DNA of 53,352 nt, from NCBI GenBank assembly GCA_027886975.1, contig JAPCJK010000002.1, positions 1 through 53,352 of the forward strand. Reading direction: 5' to 3'. The position numbers and the translations under genes are program-made. The notes below the pieces were generated by a model. It saw nothing but the letters and a program-made list of their open reading frames with translations, was not told the DNA's origin and did not search any database. How positions within the stretch are numbered: position 1 is the stretch's first letter; each line of letters starts with the position of its first letter. This document shows positions 15,229-23,157 of this stretch, piece after piece. The stretch comes from Nitrososphaerota archaeon. GTDB taxonomy: Archaea > Thermoproteota > Nitrososphaeria > Nitrososphaerales > Gagatemarchaeaceae.

Positions 15229-17232
15229 TTGGAGGTCAGAAAGGTGGCAGTCGTGGGCGCAGGAGACATGGGGCACGGAATTGCAGAGCTCTTCGCCGTG
15301 AGCGGTTACGAGGTAAGCCTGACGGACAAATTCCCAGAGATGCTCGAAAAAGCGAAAGGGAAGATAGCGGCGAGTCTTGACAAGCTTGTCGAGAGAGGGA
15401 GGCTCACCAAGGACGACTCGCAATCAGCGCTTTCCCGCATCACCTACTCCGGCGATATGAAGAGCGCTGTTTCGGACGCCGACCTAGTCCTAGAGGCAGT
15501 GCCGGAGTCTCTCGATCTTAAGAAATCGGTCTTCAGGGCGGTGTCCGAGCACGCACCGCGGGAAGCCATCTTGGCCTCGAACACTTCGAACATCAAGATC
15601 TCAGACTTGGCTGTCGCGACCGACAGGCCCCAGAGAATGGTCGGGATGCATTTCTTCAACCCACCGATGGTAATGAAACTTGTCGAAGTGATCCCCGGCT
15701 CAAAGACTGACCCGGCCGTCGTGGAGCAGGTCGTCGACGTGTGCTCAAAGCTTGGAAGGACCGCGGTCAAGGTCCTGAAAGATAGCCCCGGCTTTATTGT
15801 CAACAGGATCAATGCGGCCGACACCCTGTTCTTTTGCCTCATACTCGACAAAGGAATCGCGACGCCACCGGAAGTCGATGTCTACGCGAAGAGCCAGGGA
15901 CTACCGATGGGACCCTACGAACTTCTCGATTTCGTTGGAGTTGACATAGGAGCCGACTCCCTGGCGTATTTCGCAAAGGCAGTCTCCTCGGAATATGGTA
16001 AGGGAGTCACATTCGCCAAGATGGTGGCGGCAGGGCAGCTCGGCAAGAAGACTGGGAAGGGCTTTTACGAGTGGTCGAACGGGAAGGCGCAGATCCCCAA
16101 AGTGTCGCCGACAGACAAGGTCTCGCTCATGGACATCTTCGCGCTAGAGATTAACGAGACAGTCAAGCTAATTGAAGAGGGGGTCGCCGGCCCCGGAGAT
16201 ATAGAAAAAGGGGTGACCCTGGGGATGAACAGGCCATTCGGTCCCATTTCAGTCGCAAAAGACCTCAGCAACGCCGAGGTCAAGGCGAAACTGGAGGAAC
16301 TGGCGGCGAGGTTCGACTGCGGGGTCTTCGCTCCGGCTCGTTCCATTGCCGAGGGGAGGATGCGCGACGCCGTGGAAGGAAGGCTTTCGCCCCCAGCGCG
16401 TGGCACGGTCGCGGTCGAAGGCGAAGATGGTAAACGAAACCAAGGAACGTCCAACGGAAAGGAATCCATCCGGCTGGAGAAACTCGCAGGTGGGGTCGCC
16501 CGGGTCACGCTGAACAGGCCGAGGCTCAACATGATCAACTCTGATGTTCTTGAAGGGCTCGACCGGATCGTGACCGAAATATCAGGCGACTCCGAAGTCC
16601 GAGTGGTGGTCTTGACTGGAGAAGGGCCCGTCTTCTCAGCCGGCGCAGACTTTTCTCAGTTCTTCAGCAGCCCTGTCGCGTTCATGGAATTCGCAAGGAA
16701 GGGAGCAAGGACGTTGAGGAGGCTTTCCGATTTGCCAAAGCTTACCATCGCCGTCCTCAAGGGCTACGCCCTCGGCGGGGGCCTCGAGCTCGCCATTTCT
16801 TGCGACGTCAGAATCGCGACCGAAGACGTTGAAATCGGCTTTCCTGAATTGACACGTGGGCTGGTCCCTGCGTGGTCTGGAACCCAGAGGCTGCCGCAGC
16901 TCCTGGGGCTATCCCACGCCAGCTCACTCATACTTACCTCTGAAAGGATAAAGGGTAAACGGGCCTACGAAATCGGCCTCGTAAACCACCTCGTGTCCGC
17001 TGCAGACCCCGATGAATATGCGGTGAAATACGCGACAGAGCTCGCGTCGGCCGAGGCCCCGGTGGCCGTGATGCTCGCCAAGAGGCTTCTGAACAAGGGA
17101 GCGGAGGCGCCTTCCGACGCCGGACTCGAGATGGAAGCGATGGCCGCCGGCGTCCTTTTCGGGACGGAGGACCTCAAGGAGGGGATTTCTGCGTTCCTGG
17201 GAAAGAGGAAAGCAGAATTCAAAGGAGAGTGA
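15229..17232 (+). CDS. Bifunctional 3-hydroxyacyl-CoA dehydrogenase / enoyl-CoA hydratase
   Basis: This 667-residue fusion has an N-terminal hydroxyacyl-CoA dehydrogenase with the NAD motif VVGAGDMGHGIAE near residue 8, ASNTSNI and the catalytic HFFNPP near residue 141, then a helical dimerisation domain to about 395. A linker leads to a C-terminal crotonase domain (about 410-667) with both catalytic glutamates: one in GGGLELA near 521, one in FPELTRG near 541. It performs hydration and NAD-dependent oxidation steps of beta-oxidation. The domain order is the reverse of bacterial FadB but like archaeal fusions such as the crotonyl-CoA hydratase/hydroxybutyryl-CoA dehydrogenase of Sulfolobales. 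The start is TTG 15229. The thiolase follows after seven bases. Confidence 0.93.
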   Translation: MEVRKVAVVGAGDMGHGIAELFAVSGYEVSLTDKFPEMLEKAKGKIAASLDKLVERGRLTKDDSQSALSRITYSGDMKSAVSDADLVLEAVPESLDLKKSVFRAVSEHAPREAILASNTSNIKISDLAVATDRPQRMVGMHFFNPPMVMKLVEVIPGSKTDPAVVEQVVDVCSKLGRTAVKVLKDSPGFIVNRINAADTLFFCLILDKGIATPPEVDVYAKSQGLPMGPYELLDFVGVDIGADSLAYFAKAVSSEYGKGVTFAKMVAAGQLGKKTGKGFYEWSNGKAQIPKVSPTDKVSLMDIFALEINETVKLIEEGVAGPGDIEKGVTLGMNRPFGPISVAKDLSNAEVKAKLEELAARFDCGVFAPARSIAEGRMRDAVEGRLSPPARGTVAVEGEDGKRNQGTSNGKESIRLEKLAGGVARVTLNRPRLNMINSDVLEGLDRIVTEISGDSEVRVVVLTGEGPVFSAGADFSQFFSSPVAFMEFARKGARTLRRLSDLPKLTIAVLKGYALGGGLELAISCDVRIATEDVEIGFPELTRGLVPAWSGTQRLPQLLGLSHASSLILTSERIKGKRAYEIGLVNHLVSAADPDEYAVKYATELASAEAPVAVMLAKRLLNKGAEAPSDAGLEMEAMAAGVLFGTEDLKEGISAFLGKRKAEFKGE

Positions 17233-17239
17233 ATAGGCT

Positions 17240-18433
17240 TTGGCAGAACTAAAGGACGTCTACGTCGCAGATTTTTTGCGAGTCCCATTTTCGAGGTCGA
17301 GGCCGACCCAGCCCGAGAGGGACGTGTACAATTCGCTCCGAATGGACCAGGCGCTAAGCCTCCTGATCAAAAGAGTCCTCGAGAGGACATCGTTCAATCC
17401 CGAAGAGATCGGGGATGTTATCACCGGATGTGCCTTCCAGACTGGCGAGAACTGGCTCTATGGAGGGAGGCATCCAGTTCTTCTCGCGGGACTCCCGGTC
17501 TCAGTCCCGACCATGGCAATAGACCGCGCATGCGCTTCTTCGATGAACGCCGCATCGGAGGGGGCCATGGAGATAATGACAGGCAACTCGGACATCGTAC
17601 TGGCCGGGGGAATGGAGCACCTGACGCATGTGCCCATGACTAACAACCCCGGGCTGGCTCCGAACACCAGGCTCCTGACGAGGCCCGAGTATGCGAGATA
17701 CCAGATGAACGTCGGGTACTCGATGGGGCTGACTGCGGAGAAACTCGCCGGGGAAGCGGGAATGACGAGGGAGGAGATGGACCGCTTCTCGCTTGAGTCG
17801 CACCAGAAGGCCTCGAAGTCCGTCGAGGAAGGGTGGTTCAAGGGAGAGCTGCTGGAACTGAGGGTTGAGGTTGAAGGTCAAGAGCGCGTGATAGACGTTG
17901 ACCAGAGCATCAGAAAGGACACGACCATGGATCAGCTCGCCAAGCTCCCGTCTTCGTTCAAGGCTGGGGGCCTAATCACGCCAGGCAACTCCTCGCCTTT
18001 GAACGCGGGCGCCTCCTTGGTCGCCCTGGCATCCAAGCAGAAGGTCGAGGAACGGGGGCTCAAGCCTCTGGCAAGGGTCGTGTCAATGGGGTGGGCGGGC
18101 GTGGACCCCAGCGTCATGGGGAAAGGTCCAGTCCCGGCCTCGAAGAAGGCCCTTGAAAGGGCGGGCCTGAGAATTGGCGACGTGGACCTTTGGGAGATCA
18201 ACGAGGCCTTCGCAGTTGTGGTGCTTTACGCAATAAGGGAACTTGGGCTCGACCCAAACAGGGTGAACATACACGGCGGCGCCATTTCAATTGGCCATCC
18301 GCTCGGGGCGTCGGGCGCACGTCTCGTAGGAACCCTCGCAAGGGAACTGCATGAGACAGGCAAGGAGTATGGAGTGGCGACCCTTTGCGTCGGCGGTGGG
18401 CAAGGGTTCGCTATGCTGTTGCAGCGCGCTTAG
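17240..18433 (+). CDS. Acetyl-CoA C-acyltransferase (classical thiolase)
   Basis: This 397-residue thiolase has the nucleophilic cysteine C98 in DRACASSM, GGMEHLTHVPM, NEAFAVV, the HGGAISIGHPLGASG histidine loop and the C-terminal catalytic cysteine in LCVGGGQG. This is the degradative/biosynthetic thiolase class and completes a beta-oxidation spiral with the upstream fusion enzyme, with which it is co-directional and separated by seven bases. The start is TTG 17240, giving MAELKDVYVADFLRVPF, the usual thiolase N-terminus. Confidence 0.93.
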   Translation: MAELKDVYVADFLRVPFSRSRPTQPERDVYNSLRMDQALSLLIKRVLERTSFNPEEIGDVITGCAFQTGENWLYGGRHPVLLAGLPVSVPTMAIDRACASSMNAASEGAMEIMTGNSDIVLAGGMEHLTHVPMTNNPGLAPNTRLLTRPEYARYQMNVGYSMGLTAEKLAGEAGMTREEMDRFSLESHQKASKSVEEGWFKGELLELRVEVEGQERVIDVDQSIRKDTTMDQLAKLPSSFKAGGLITPGNSSPLNAGASLVALASKQKVEERGLKPLARVVSMGWAGVDPSVMGKGPVPASKKALERAGLRIGDVDLWEINEAFAVVVLYAIRELGLDPNRVNIHGGAISIGHPLGASGARLVGTLARELHETGKEYGVATLCVGGGQGFAMLLQRA

Positions 18434-18486
18434 TCGCCAACGACAACGAGACTCTTGGATTCTGAGATTCAGATTCGGCCGTAAGG

Positions 18487-19632
18487 TCATTCGATTATGC
18501 CGCGGGCCTTGAGCGTTTCCACCTGCCTTCTTGTGTAGCCAAGGGAGGCCATCACTTTCCCAGTGTCTTCGCCGAGGGAGGGAGCCTTGGTGAAGGGCTT
18601 GCTCCTTGGAGGAGGCCGCGCTCTGAGGGGCCCATTCAGTACCGTCTCTCCCCTTGAGAGCTCGACGAGCATTTCGAGGTTCCTGGCCCAGTCGCTTGTC
18701 AGAGCCTCTTCGACCGTCAATACAGGAGTGGAGCACGTGTCCTTGTTCATCAAAAGCTCGGCCCATTCGTCCCTTGATTTGGCGGAGAAGACACGCTTGA
18801 GCTCGGAGGTGACCTCCCCTCTTTCTTCCATGGTCCCGAACCTCTTGTGTTCCAGCCCTGGAACTCCCAATGCGGTCACCAAGTTGCGCCAGAACTCAGG
18901 CTCGATGGCGGCCACGGCCATGGACTTTCTGTCCGAGGTCTCGTAGAGGTTGTAAAACGGAGTCGAACCGAAGACAAGGCTGTGCCCTTCCTCGGGGGGA
19001 TGCCCGGTCGCCAAGTATACTGAAGCGGGGATCACCATCCAGGAGAGGAGCGACGCAACTATGGGGACGTCGAGGTACACAGCCCCCCTCCGACGAACCA
19101 AGGCCCCAAGAATCGCAAGCGCAGCATACATACCTGAAGCCAAATCTCCCAGTTGCAACAACGGGACTTCCGGACTAGGGGAGTATCCGAGGGTGCCTGC
19201 CATCGCTTGGAAGTTTATGTCGTGCCCCGGCATCGAGCTGAGCCTGTTCTTCTGCCCGTAAGCTGAAATGGAACAGTAGACTATCCGAGGATTCACCTTC
19301 TTCACATCTGCAAATGAGAATCCAAGGCGGTCCATCGCCCCGGGCCTGAAGCCTTCAACAAAGACATCGGCCTCCTTCAAAAGGCGACGCATCACCGCCC
19401 TCCCCGACCGGGCTTTCAGGTCAATGCCAATGCTCTGCTTGTTTCTGTTCACCGTGGCGTGTACCGGGCTCCTGCCATCCTTGGTGGGAGGGGTCGCACG
19501 CATGTAGTCGCCGAGACCAGGCTGCTCGACCTTGACCACCTCGGCTCCCATGTCCGAGAGTAGCATCGTGCAGAATCCGCCGGGGAGCAGACGCGTGGCA
19601 TCCACGACTATCGTACCTTCTAAGAAACCCAC
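18487..19632 (-). CDS. Family III CoA-transferase (CaiB/BaiF type)
   Basis: This 381-residue protein starts (GTG 19632) with VVDATRLLPGGFCTMLLSDMGAEVVKVE-type family sequence, has the NRNKQSIGIDLK segment, and contains the catalytic aspartate in QLGDLASGMYA. These enzymes transfer CoA between organic acids through an aspartyl-CoA thioester. In this neighbourhood it could activate carboxylic acids for the adjacent beta-oxidation enzymes without an ATP-dependent ligase, and no acyl-CoA ligase gene is present in the window. The substrate cannot be read from the sequence. It is convergent with the thiolase, 53 bases away. Confidence 0.9.
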   Translation of the reverse strand: MGFLEGTIVVDATRLLPGGFCTMLLSDMGAEVVKVEQPGLGDYMRATPPTKDGRSPVHATVNRNKQSIGIDLKARSGRAVMRRLLKEADVFVEGFRPGAMDRLGFSFADVKKVNPRIVYCSISAYGQKNRLSSMPGHDINFQAMAGTLGYSPSPEVPLLQLGDLASGMYAALAILGALVRRRGAVYLDVPIVASLLSWMVIPASVYLATGHPPEEGHSLVFGSTPFYNLYETSDRKSMAVAAIEPEFWRNLVTALGVPGLEHKRFGTMEERGEVTSELKRVFSAKSRDEWAELLMNKDTCSTPVLTVEEALTSDWARNLEMLVELSRGETVLNGPLRARPPPRSKPFTKAPSLGEDTGKVMASLGYTRRQVETLKARGIIE

Positions 19633-19783
19633 GCCGCAAGGCCTGGAAACCGCAGATAAAGCCTAAATCGAAGCAAGAAGGTGAGGCGCCGACGATGAGG
19701 TGAACGCCGTCCCAGTCATAGCCCGGAGTAAGCTCCCGGGCAGATGATGAACTCGCGACGAAACTGAGTCAATCCTTCTATGT

Positions 19784-19790
19784 CTAAATA
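19784..19790 (+). promoter_or_regulatory. TATA box for the small ribbon-helix-helix gene
   Basis: CTAAATA lies 23-29 bases upstream of ATG 19813, the spacing expected for leaderless transcription. The rest of the 180-base gap 19633-19812 shows no other gene I can support. Confidence 0.5.
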
Positions 19791-19812
19791 GCGAGAGGCT
19801 CACGAGACGGTC

Positions 19813-19998
19813 ATGGGGAAGTCCGTGAAGGTGCACGATGACACGCACAGGGCCTTGAAGAGGCTGAAGTCAAAAACTAGGAGCGCAAGTTTTGACCAGG
19901 TAATCAGAGAGGCAATCAAGGCCTCCACCGGAACATCCGTCGAAGCGGGGATGTCCGATTCTAGGACGGACGAGCTCACGAAGTACCTAGAGGAATGA
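19813..19998 (+). CDS. Small ribbon-helix-helix, antitoxin-like protein
   Basis: This 61-residue protein starts with a beta strand (GKSVKVHDDTHRAL) followed by two helices (RALKRLKS and ASFDQVIREAIKAS), the arrangement of VapB/CopG-like ribbon-helix-helix DNA-binding proteins common in archaea. The C-terminal 25 residues are acidic and polar, as in the toxin-neutralising tail of antitoxins. No PIN-domain or other toxin gene is adjacent, so it may be an orphan regulator. The next gene downstream encodes a 48-residue protein of unknown function. A TATA box at minus 23-29 supports expression as a leaderless mRNA. Confidence 0.7.
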   Translation: MGKSVKVHDDTHRALKRLKSKTRSASFDQVIREAIKASTGTSVEAGMSDSRTDELTKYLEE

Positions 19999-20042
19999 AT
20001 CGGTAAAAACAAAAATACGGACCCCGAGGGGCGGAGTCGGCA

Positions 20043-20189
20043 TTGGCAAAGTTCGATAGCATAGTCGGCAAAGCGCTTCTAACCGTCGAGGAGAAGGAAA
20101 ACGAGCTCACTCTCGTCTTCGCAGACAACAGGTTCCTCTTCGTCAAGCTGGAGAACGGGAAGCTGAAGTCGGACAGCGTTCCCGAGTAG
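20043..20189 (+). CDS. Very small protein of unknown function (48 residues)
   Basis: A TTG-initiated frame of 48 codons starts MAKFDSIVGKALLTVEEKEN and continues with alternating hydrophobic residues (LTLVFADNRFLFVKLENGKL), predicting a small three- or four-strand beta protein. Support for a real gene: an AT-rich AAAAATA element at 20011-20017, 26-32 bases upstream, the same leaderless geometry as its neighbours; exact fit between the RHH gene and the convergent MBL gene, ending four bases before that gene's stop; and codon choice (GAG, AAG, CTC, GTC rich) like the surrounding genes. The family is not recognised. Confidence 0.55.
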   Translation: MAKFDSIVGKALLTVEEKENELTLVFADNRFLFVKLENGKLKSDSVPE

Positions 20190-20192
20190 CGC

Positions 20193-20846
20193 CTACTCCT
20201 TCTCGAGAATCTGCACCGTGCGGGCGCCGCCCAGGAGCTGCTTGAACCTCTCTGCGTCAGCCCTCGTTCCGACTATAGATTCGATGTGCATTGGGATCAC
20301 GACCTTCGCCTTCATGGCCTTGGCAGCCTCGGCAGCCTCCTCCGCCGTCATCACATAGGTCCCAGAAACCGGCAACAGAGCGACGTCCACGTCGAGGGCC
20401 TTCATCTCTGGGGTCGCGTCGCTGTCCCCTGCGTGATAGAACCTGACCCCGTCCAGAGTCACGATGTATCCGACTCTCCCGTCGGCCTTCGGATGGAAGA
20501 CCCTGCCAGGCTCCCTGAATTTGTTCAGGTTGTACGCGGGGACAGCTTCTACGTAGACCCCCTTCAATTCGAGCTTCGAGCCCGGCTCGACGAATCTCTT
20601 CTCCATAGAATACGGCATTAGTGGTCCCTCGCAAATCCTAGGAGCCACGACGATGGTCGACGGGCTCGTGAACTTTCTGATATCGTCGTCGCTAAGGTGG
20701 TCGGAGTGTTCGTGGCTGATAAGTAGGATGTCCGCTTTGTAATCCCCTTTAGCCTTGAAAGGGTCGAGAACAATCGTCCGTGAGCCCTGAAGAACGAATG
20801 AGTCATGCCCGAGCCAGTGGACCCCTATCCCTTTGTAAGTCCACAA
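20193..20846 (-). CDS. Metallo-beta-lactamase-fold hydrolase, UPF0173-like
   Basis: This 217-residue protein has the MBL zinc-binding motif HEHSDH at residues 45-50, a further ligand segment YHAGDSDATPEM, PVSGTYVMTAEEAAEAA and a C-terminal PMHIES. This pattern is that of the YtkL/UPF0173 group of metal-dependent hydrolases whose physiological substrate is unknown. It starts at TTG 20846, two bases after a GTAAGTCC leader, and lies 11 bases downstream of the degenerate proteasome beta gene on the same strand, so the two are probably co-transcribed. Confidence 0.85.
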   Translation of the reverse strand: MWTYKGIGVHWLGHDSFVLQGSRTIVLDPFKAKGDYKADILLISHEHSDHLSDDDIRKFTSPSTIVVAPRICEGPLMPYSMEKRFVEPGSKLELKGVYVEAVPAYNLNKFREPGRVFHPKADGRVGYIVTLDGVRFYHAGDSDATPEMKALDVDVALLPVSGTYVMTAEEAAEAAKAMKAKVVIPMHIESIVGTRADAERFKQLLGGARTVQILEKE

Positions 20847-20857
20847 TCTCGGCGCAC

Positions 20858-21457
20858 CTACAGGGTTAATCCTTCCTCTTTAATCCCTGTTTTGTCTATC
20901 ATCAGGATGTCGATGCCGTTGCCGCTCATCGCGTCCCTGGCCACGGCGGCCTTGATAGCCGCTACAAGAAGATCCCGAGCTTCCTTCTGGGTCATGGCAG
21001 GGTTGTATCCAGCTTCGACAACCCCAATCGCGGTCTCCTCTCCAGTCCCAACCGTGGCGTACTGGTCAGAGATCACGCTCCCAAGTGGGTCGAGGACGTA
21101 GACTATCGGCTTGTCACTCACTCCTCCCAAGATTACCTGAGTCAGAAGCGGGGCATATCTGTTCTGGAACATAAGCGTCGACATTAGCTTTGCAACTGAA
21201 TTCGGCTTGAGCGCCTTCCTTGCCTCCAGTTCCTTGAGCTTCGAGTATACCCCTACTTCCTTCACCAGGTTCTGCATGTCGGCCACCATCCCCGCGCACA
21301 CTGCCCCAACTGTCTCGGTGACCTTGAAGACTTTCTTCCCCGACTTGCTCCTCACGAAGCTGCCCAGGGTGATCCTTCTTTCCGCGCCCAGAACCACCCC
21401 GTCTTTGTACGCGATCCCCACAGCCGTGGCACCGGGCAAGTACTGCTCGTAAGACAT
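20858..21457 (-). CDS. psmB1: Proteasome beta subunit lacking the catalytic threonine
   Basis: This 199-residue protein has the full beta-type Ntn-hydrolase fold: the GVVLGAERR turn, SGKKVFKV with Lys33, AVCAGMVADMQNLV, and the C-terminal ARDAMSGNGIDILMI. At the maturation site it reads LPGATAVG where an active beta subunit has G-TTTVG, so Thr1 is replaced by Ala, and Asp17 is replaced by Glu (GAERR). Lys33 is kept. The N-terminal extension is only nine residues. Autocatalytic processing and peptidase activity are therefore not expected. Inactive beta subunits assembling with an active one are known from Sulfolobales 20S proteasomes. The active counterpart is encoded at 26.3-27.0 kb. ATG 21457 has a GGTGG Shine-Dalgarno-like sequence just upstream. 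Confidence 0.9.
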   Translation of the reverse strand: MSYEQYLPGATAVGIAYKDGVVLGAERRITLGSFVRSKSGKKVFKVTETVGAVCAGMVADMQNLVKEVGVYSKLKELEARKALKPNSVAKLMSTLMFQNRYAPLLTQVILGGVSDKPIVYVLDPLGSVISDQYATVGTGEETAIGVVEAGYNPAMTQKEARDLLVAAIKAAVARDAMSGNGIDILMIDKTGIKEEGLTL

Positions 21458-21514
21458 ATGAAATCCACCCGACCGAAAAGTCTCGCCTTTTTAGACGTTG
21501 TGCCGTCCAAGCGG

Positions 21515-22558
21515 TCACTTGGCCTTGGCCGGTGTTATCGTCACGAGGGAACTCTTTCCCTCGGGCTGCACCGAATAGACGCAAGAGGTGAACTGACTGG
21601 CAAGCCGAAGGCCCGACTCCAGATGTGCGGTGACTTCATGGATTTTCACCCTCGACGGTCTGGGCGCGAGTGAGAGCAGAGGGAGCAGCATATCCGCGAT
21701 GTTGGAATCGAGGCACGCCCCTGAATCCGCGACCGCGACGAACCTGTTTCCGGCGTCGGCGCCAACCGCCTCGGCAGGCTTCCCCCTCGCCCCAATCGCG
21801 TCCGACCCAAGGTAGAATCCCTCGCCCGTGGTGTAAACCAAGACTGACGACCCCGGCGAATCAGTCTGCTCGGTGGTGATTTCGCCCCCTCCGATTCTGA
21901 ATCCTGACTTCGAGAGCACCGTCGTGGCCGCGCTGAGCTGGCGCTCTGCTACGTGCCTCGGAAGAACCCCGCACCTGCTGCGAATCCTGACGTCCGACAG
22001 GCTCGGCCTGTCCAAAAGGTCGAGCGGGACCAATGACACGCAAGGCTCTACCGACGCCTTTACCCTCCCACCTCCACGTGGATAGTAGCCTCGCCTGATG
22101 GCCGAGACTTCGAACTTGACCCCGATCGCTCCGAACGCCATTCGGACAACCTCCCGGAAGTAGTCGAAGGTTGGACTCCATGGCACGTCGGTTCCCCCGA
22201 TCAGCTCGATTGACAGACTCGAGCCCGCGAGCGCGACCGCAGGAACGACTGCCTGGAGAAGAAGAGTAATGCTCGCCGCCGTCCCCATGTCAAAGGACAA
22301 CGAACCACTCCGCGGAGGTCCAGGAACGAATCTGACCTCCGAGGAGCCTTCCATTGCGCCGACAATCTCGGCTTCGAAGACCTTCGCAAGGACCTCGATG
22401 GCGGAGACGTGCTGTCTCTTGAGCCCCGGCGTCGGTCTCCCCGCCCGGATCTTGGTGACCCTGACTGGTCTTGACTGAATTCCAGAGAAAGCAAGCGCAG
22501 TCCTGAGAATCTGACCGCCTCCTTCTCCCTGCGAGCCGTCGACCTCTAAGAACTCCAT
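21515..22558 (-). CDS. rtcA: RNA 3'-terminal phosphate cyclase
   Basis: This 347-residue protein starts at ATG 22558 (MEFLEVDGSQGEGGGQILR), the RtcA signature, with AGRPTPGLKRQH and the GGTDVPWSPTFDY segment. The catalytic histidine that becomes adenylylated is retained as TAHLESGLRLASQF, His312 in this numbering, aligned with the CHLLTNI segment of the E. coli enzyme. RtcA converts RNA 3'-phosphates to 2',3'-cyclic phosphates, which the ligase RtcB (encoded at 34.8-36.3 kb) can use. The minus-strand TATA element at 22583-22589 is 25-31 bases upstream, so the mRNA is probably leaderless; an in-frame ATG at 22576 is less likely. Confidence 0.9.
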   Translation of the reverse strand: MEFLEVDGSQGEGGGQILRTALAFSGIQSRPVRVTKIRAGRPTPGLKRQHVSAIEVLAKVFEAEIVGAMEGSSEVRFVPGPPRSGSLSFDMGTAASITLLLQAVVPAVALAGSSLSIELIGGTDVPWSPTFDYFREVVRMAFGAIGVKFEVSAIRRGYYPRGGGRVKASVEPCVSLVPLDLLDRPSLSDVRIRSRCGVLPRHVAERQLSAATTVLSKSGFRIGGGEITTEQTDSPGSSVLVYTTGEGFYLGSDAIGARGKPAEAVGADAGNRFVAVADSGACLDSNIADMLLPLLSLAPRPSRVKIHEVTAHLESGLRLASQFTSCVYSVQPEGKSSLVTITPAKAK

Positions 22559-22582
22559 GGCCCCGCGTGAATGCATGTTTTC

Positions 22583-22589
22583 TTAAATA
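22583..22589. promoter_or_regulatory. Shared TATA element between rtcA and nadM
   Basis: TTAAATA in the 62-base divergent gap reads as TATTTAA on the other strand. It is 25-31 bases from the rtcA ATG and 32-38 bases from the nadM ATG, so it could drive a leaderless rtcA mRNA and a short-leader nadM mRNA. Confidence 0.5.
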
Positions 22590-22620
22590 GGTCTCACCGG
22601 GTCGGCGAGGCGAAAAGGGA

Positions 22621-23157
22621 ATGCGAGTCGGTCTCTTCGTAGGCCGCTTCCAACCGTTCCACCTTGGGCACCTCGCTGCCGTGAAATACGCCCTCAAGCA
22701 GGTCCAATACCTCTACGTCGTCGTCGGCTCTGCCCAGAGGAGCCACGAAAGGGACAACCCCTTCACTGCGGGGGAGAGGATTACGATGATCAAGAGCGCC
22801 TTGGACAGCAACGGGGTCGACCCTTCGAAGTGGATGGCTATCCCAATCGTGGACGCCGATTCCCATTCGCTCTGGGTATCGTCGGTCGAATCTATGGTCC
22901 CGAAGTTCGACATCGTGTTCACGAACGATGCCCTCACCTTTCTCTTGTTCAACGAAGATGGGATTGAAGTCAAGGCCGTCCCGTACCTAAACAGGCGCCA
23001 GTATTCTGCCACGAACGTAAGGGACAGAATCCTGGAGAGGAAGGACTGGGAGAGCCTGGTGCCGCCCCAGGTGGCGAAACTCGTCAAGCGCTTCGGCGGT
23101 GTACAGAGGGTGCAGGCTCTAATGCGGAAGGACCTCAAAGGTGGAGAGAGTGGATAG
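22621..23157 (+). CDS. nadM: Archaeal nicotinamide-nucleotide adenylyltransferase
   Basis: This 178-residue nucleotidyltransferase has the N-terminal motif GRFQPFHLGHL (HLGH at residues 14-17), NPFTAGERI and the C-terminal YSATNVRDRIL that replaces the ISSTxxR motif. It forms NAD from NMN and ATP. The length and motifs match the archaeal NadM class. The last 17 bases overlap the GTG-initiated aminotransferase gene, indicating coupling. Confidence 0.93.
   Translation: MRVGLFVGRFQPFHLGHLAAVKYALKQVQYLYVVVGSAQRSHERDNPFTAGERITMIKSALDSNGVDPSKWMAIPIVDADSHSLWVSSVESMVPKFDIVFTNDALTFLLFNEDGIEVKAVPYLNRRQYSATNVRDRILERKDWESLVPPQVAKLVKRFGGVQRVQALMRKDLKGGESG

Noticed and set aside
15034-15423. A 129-codon minus-strand frame upstream of the acyl-CoA dehydrogenase.
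   Set aside because: It overlaps the start of the dehydrogenase/hydratase fusion in antisense and shows no domain; the region is a divergent promoter gap.
19743-19767. C-box-like ATGATGA followed by CTGA, suggesting a C/D box guide RNA.
   Set aside because: No matching C'/D' pair with proper spacing and no flanking complementarity; likely chance.
21515-22558. RtcA appeared to lack its catalytic histidine in the DSNIADMLL segment.
   Set aside because: That segment aligns with the EYLADQL region, not the active site. The adenylylated histidine is in TAHLESGLRLASQF near the C-terminus and is present.
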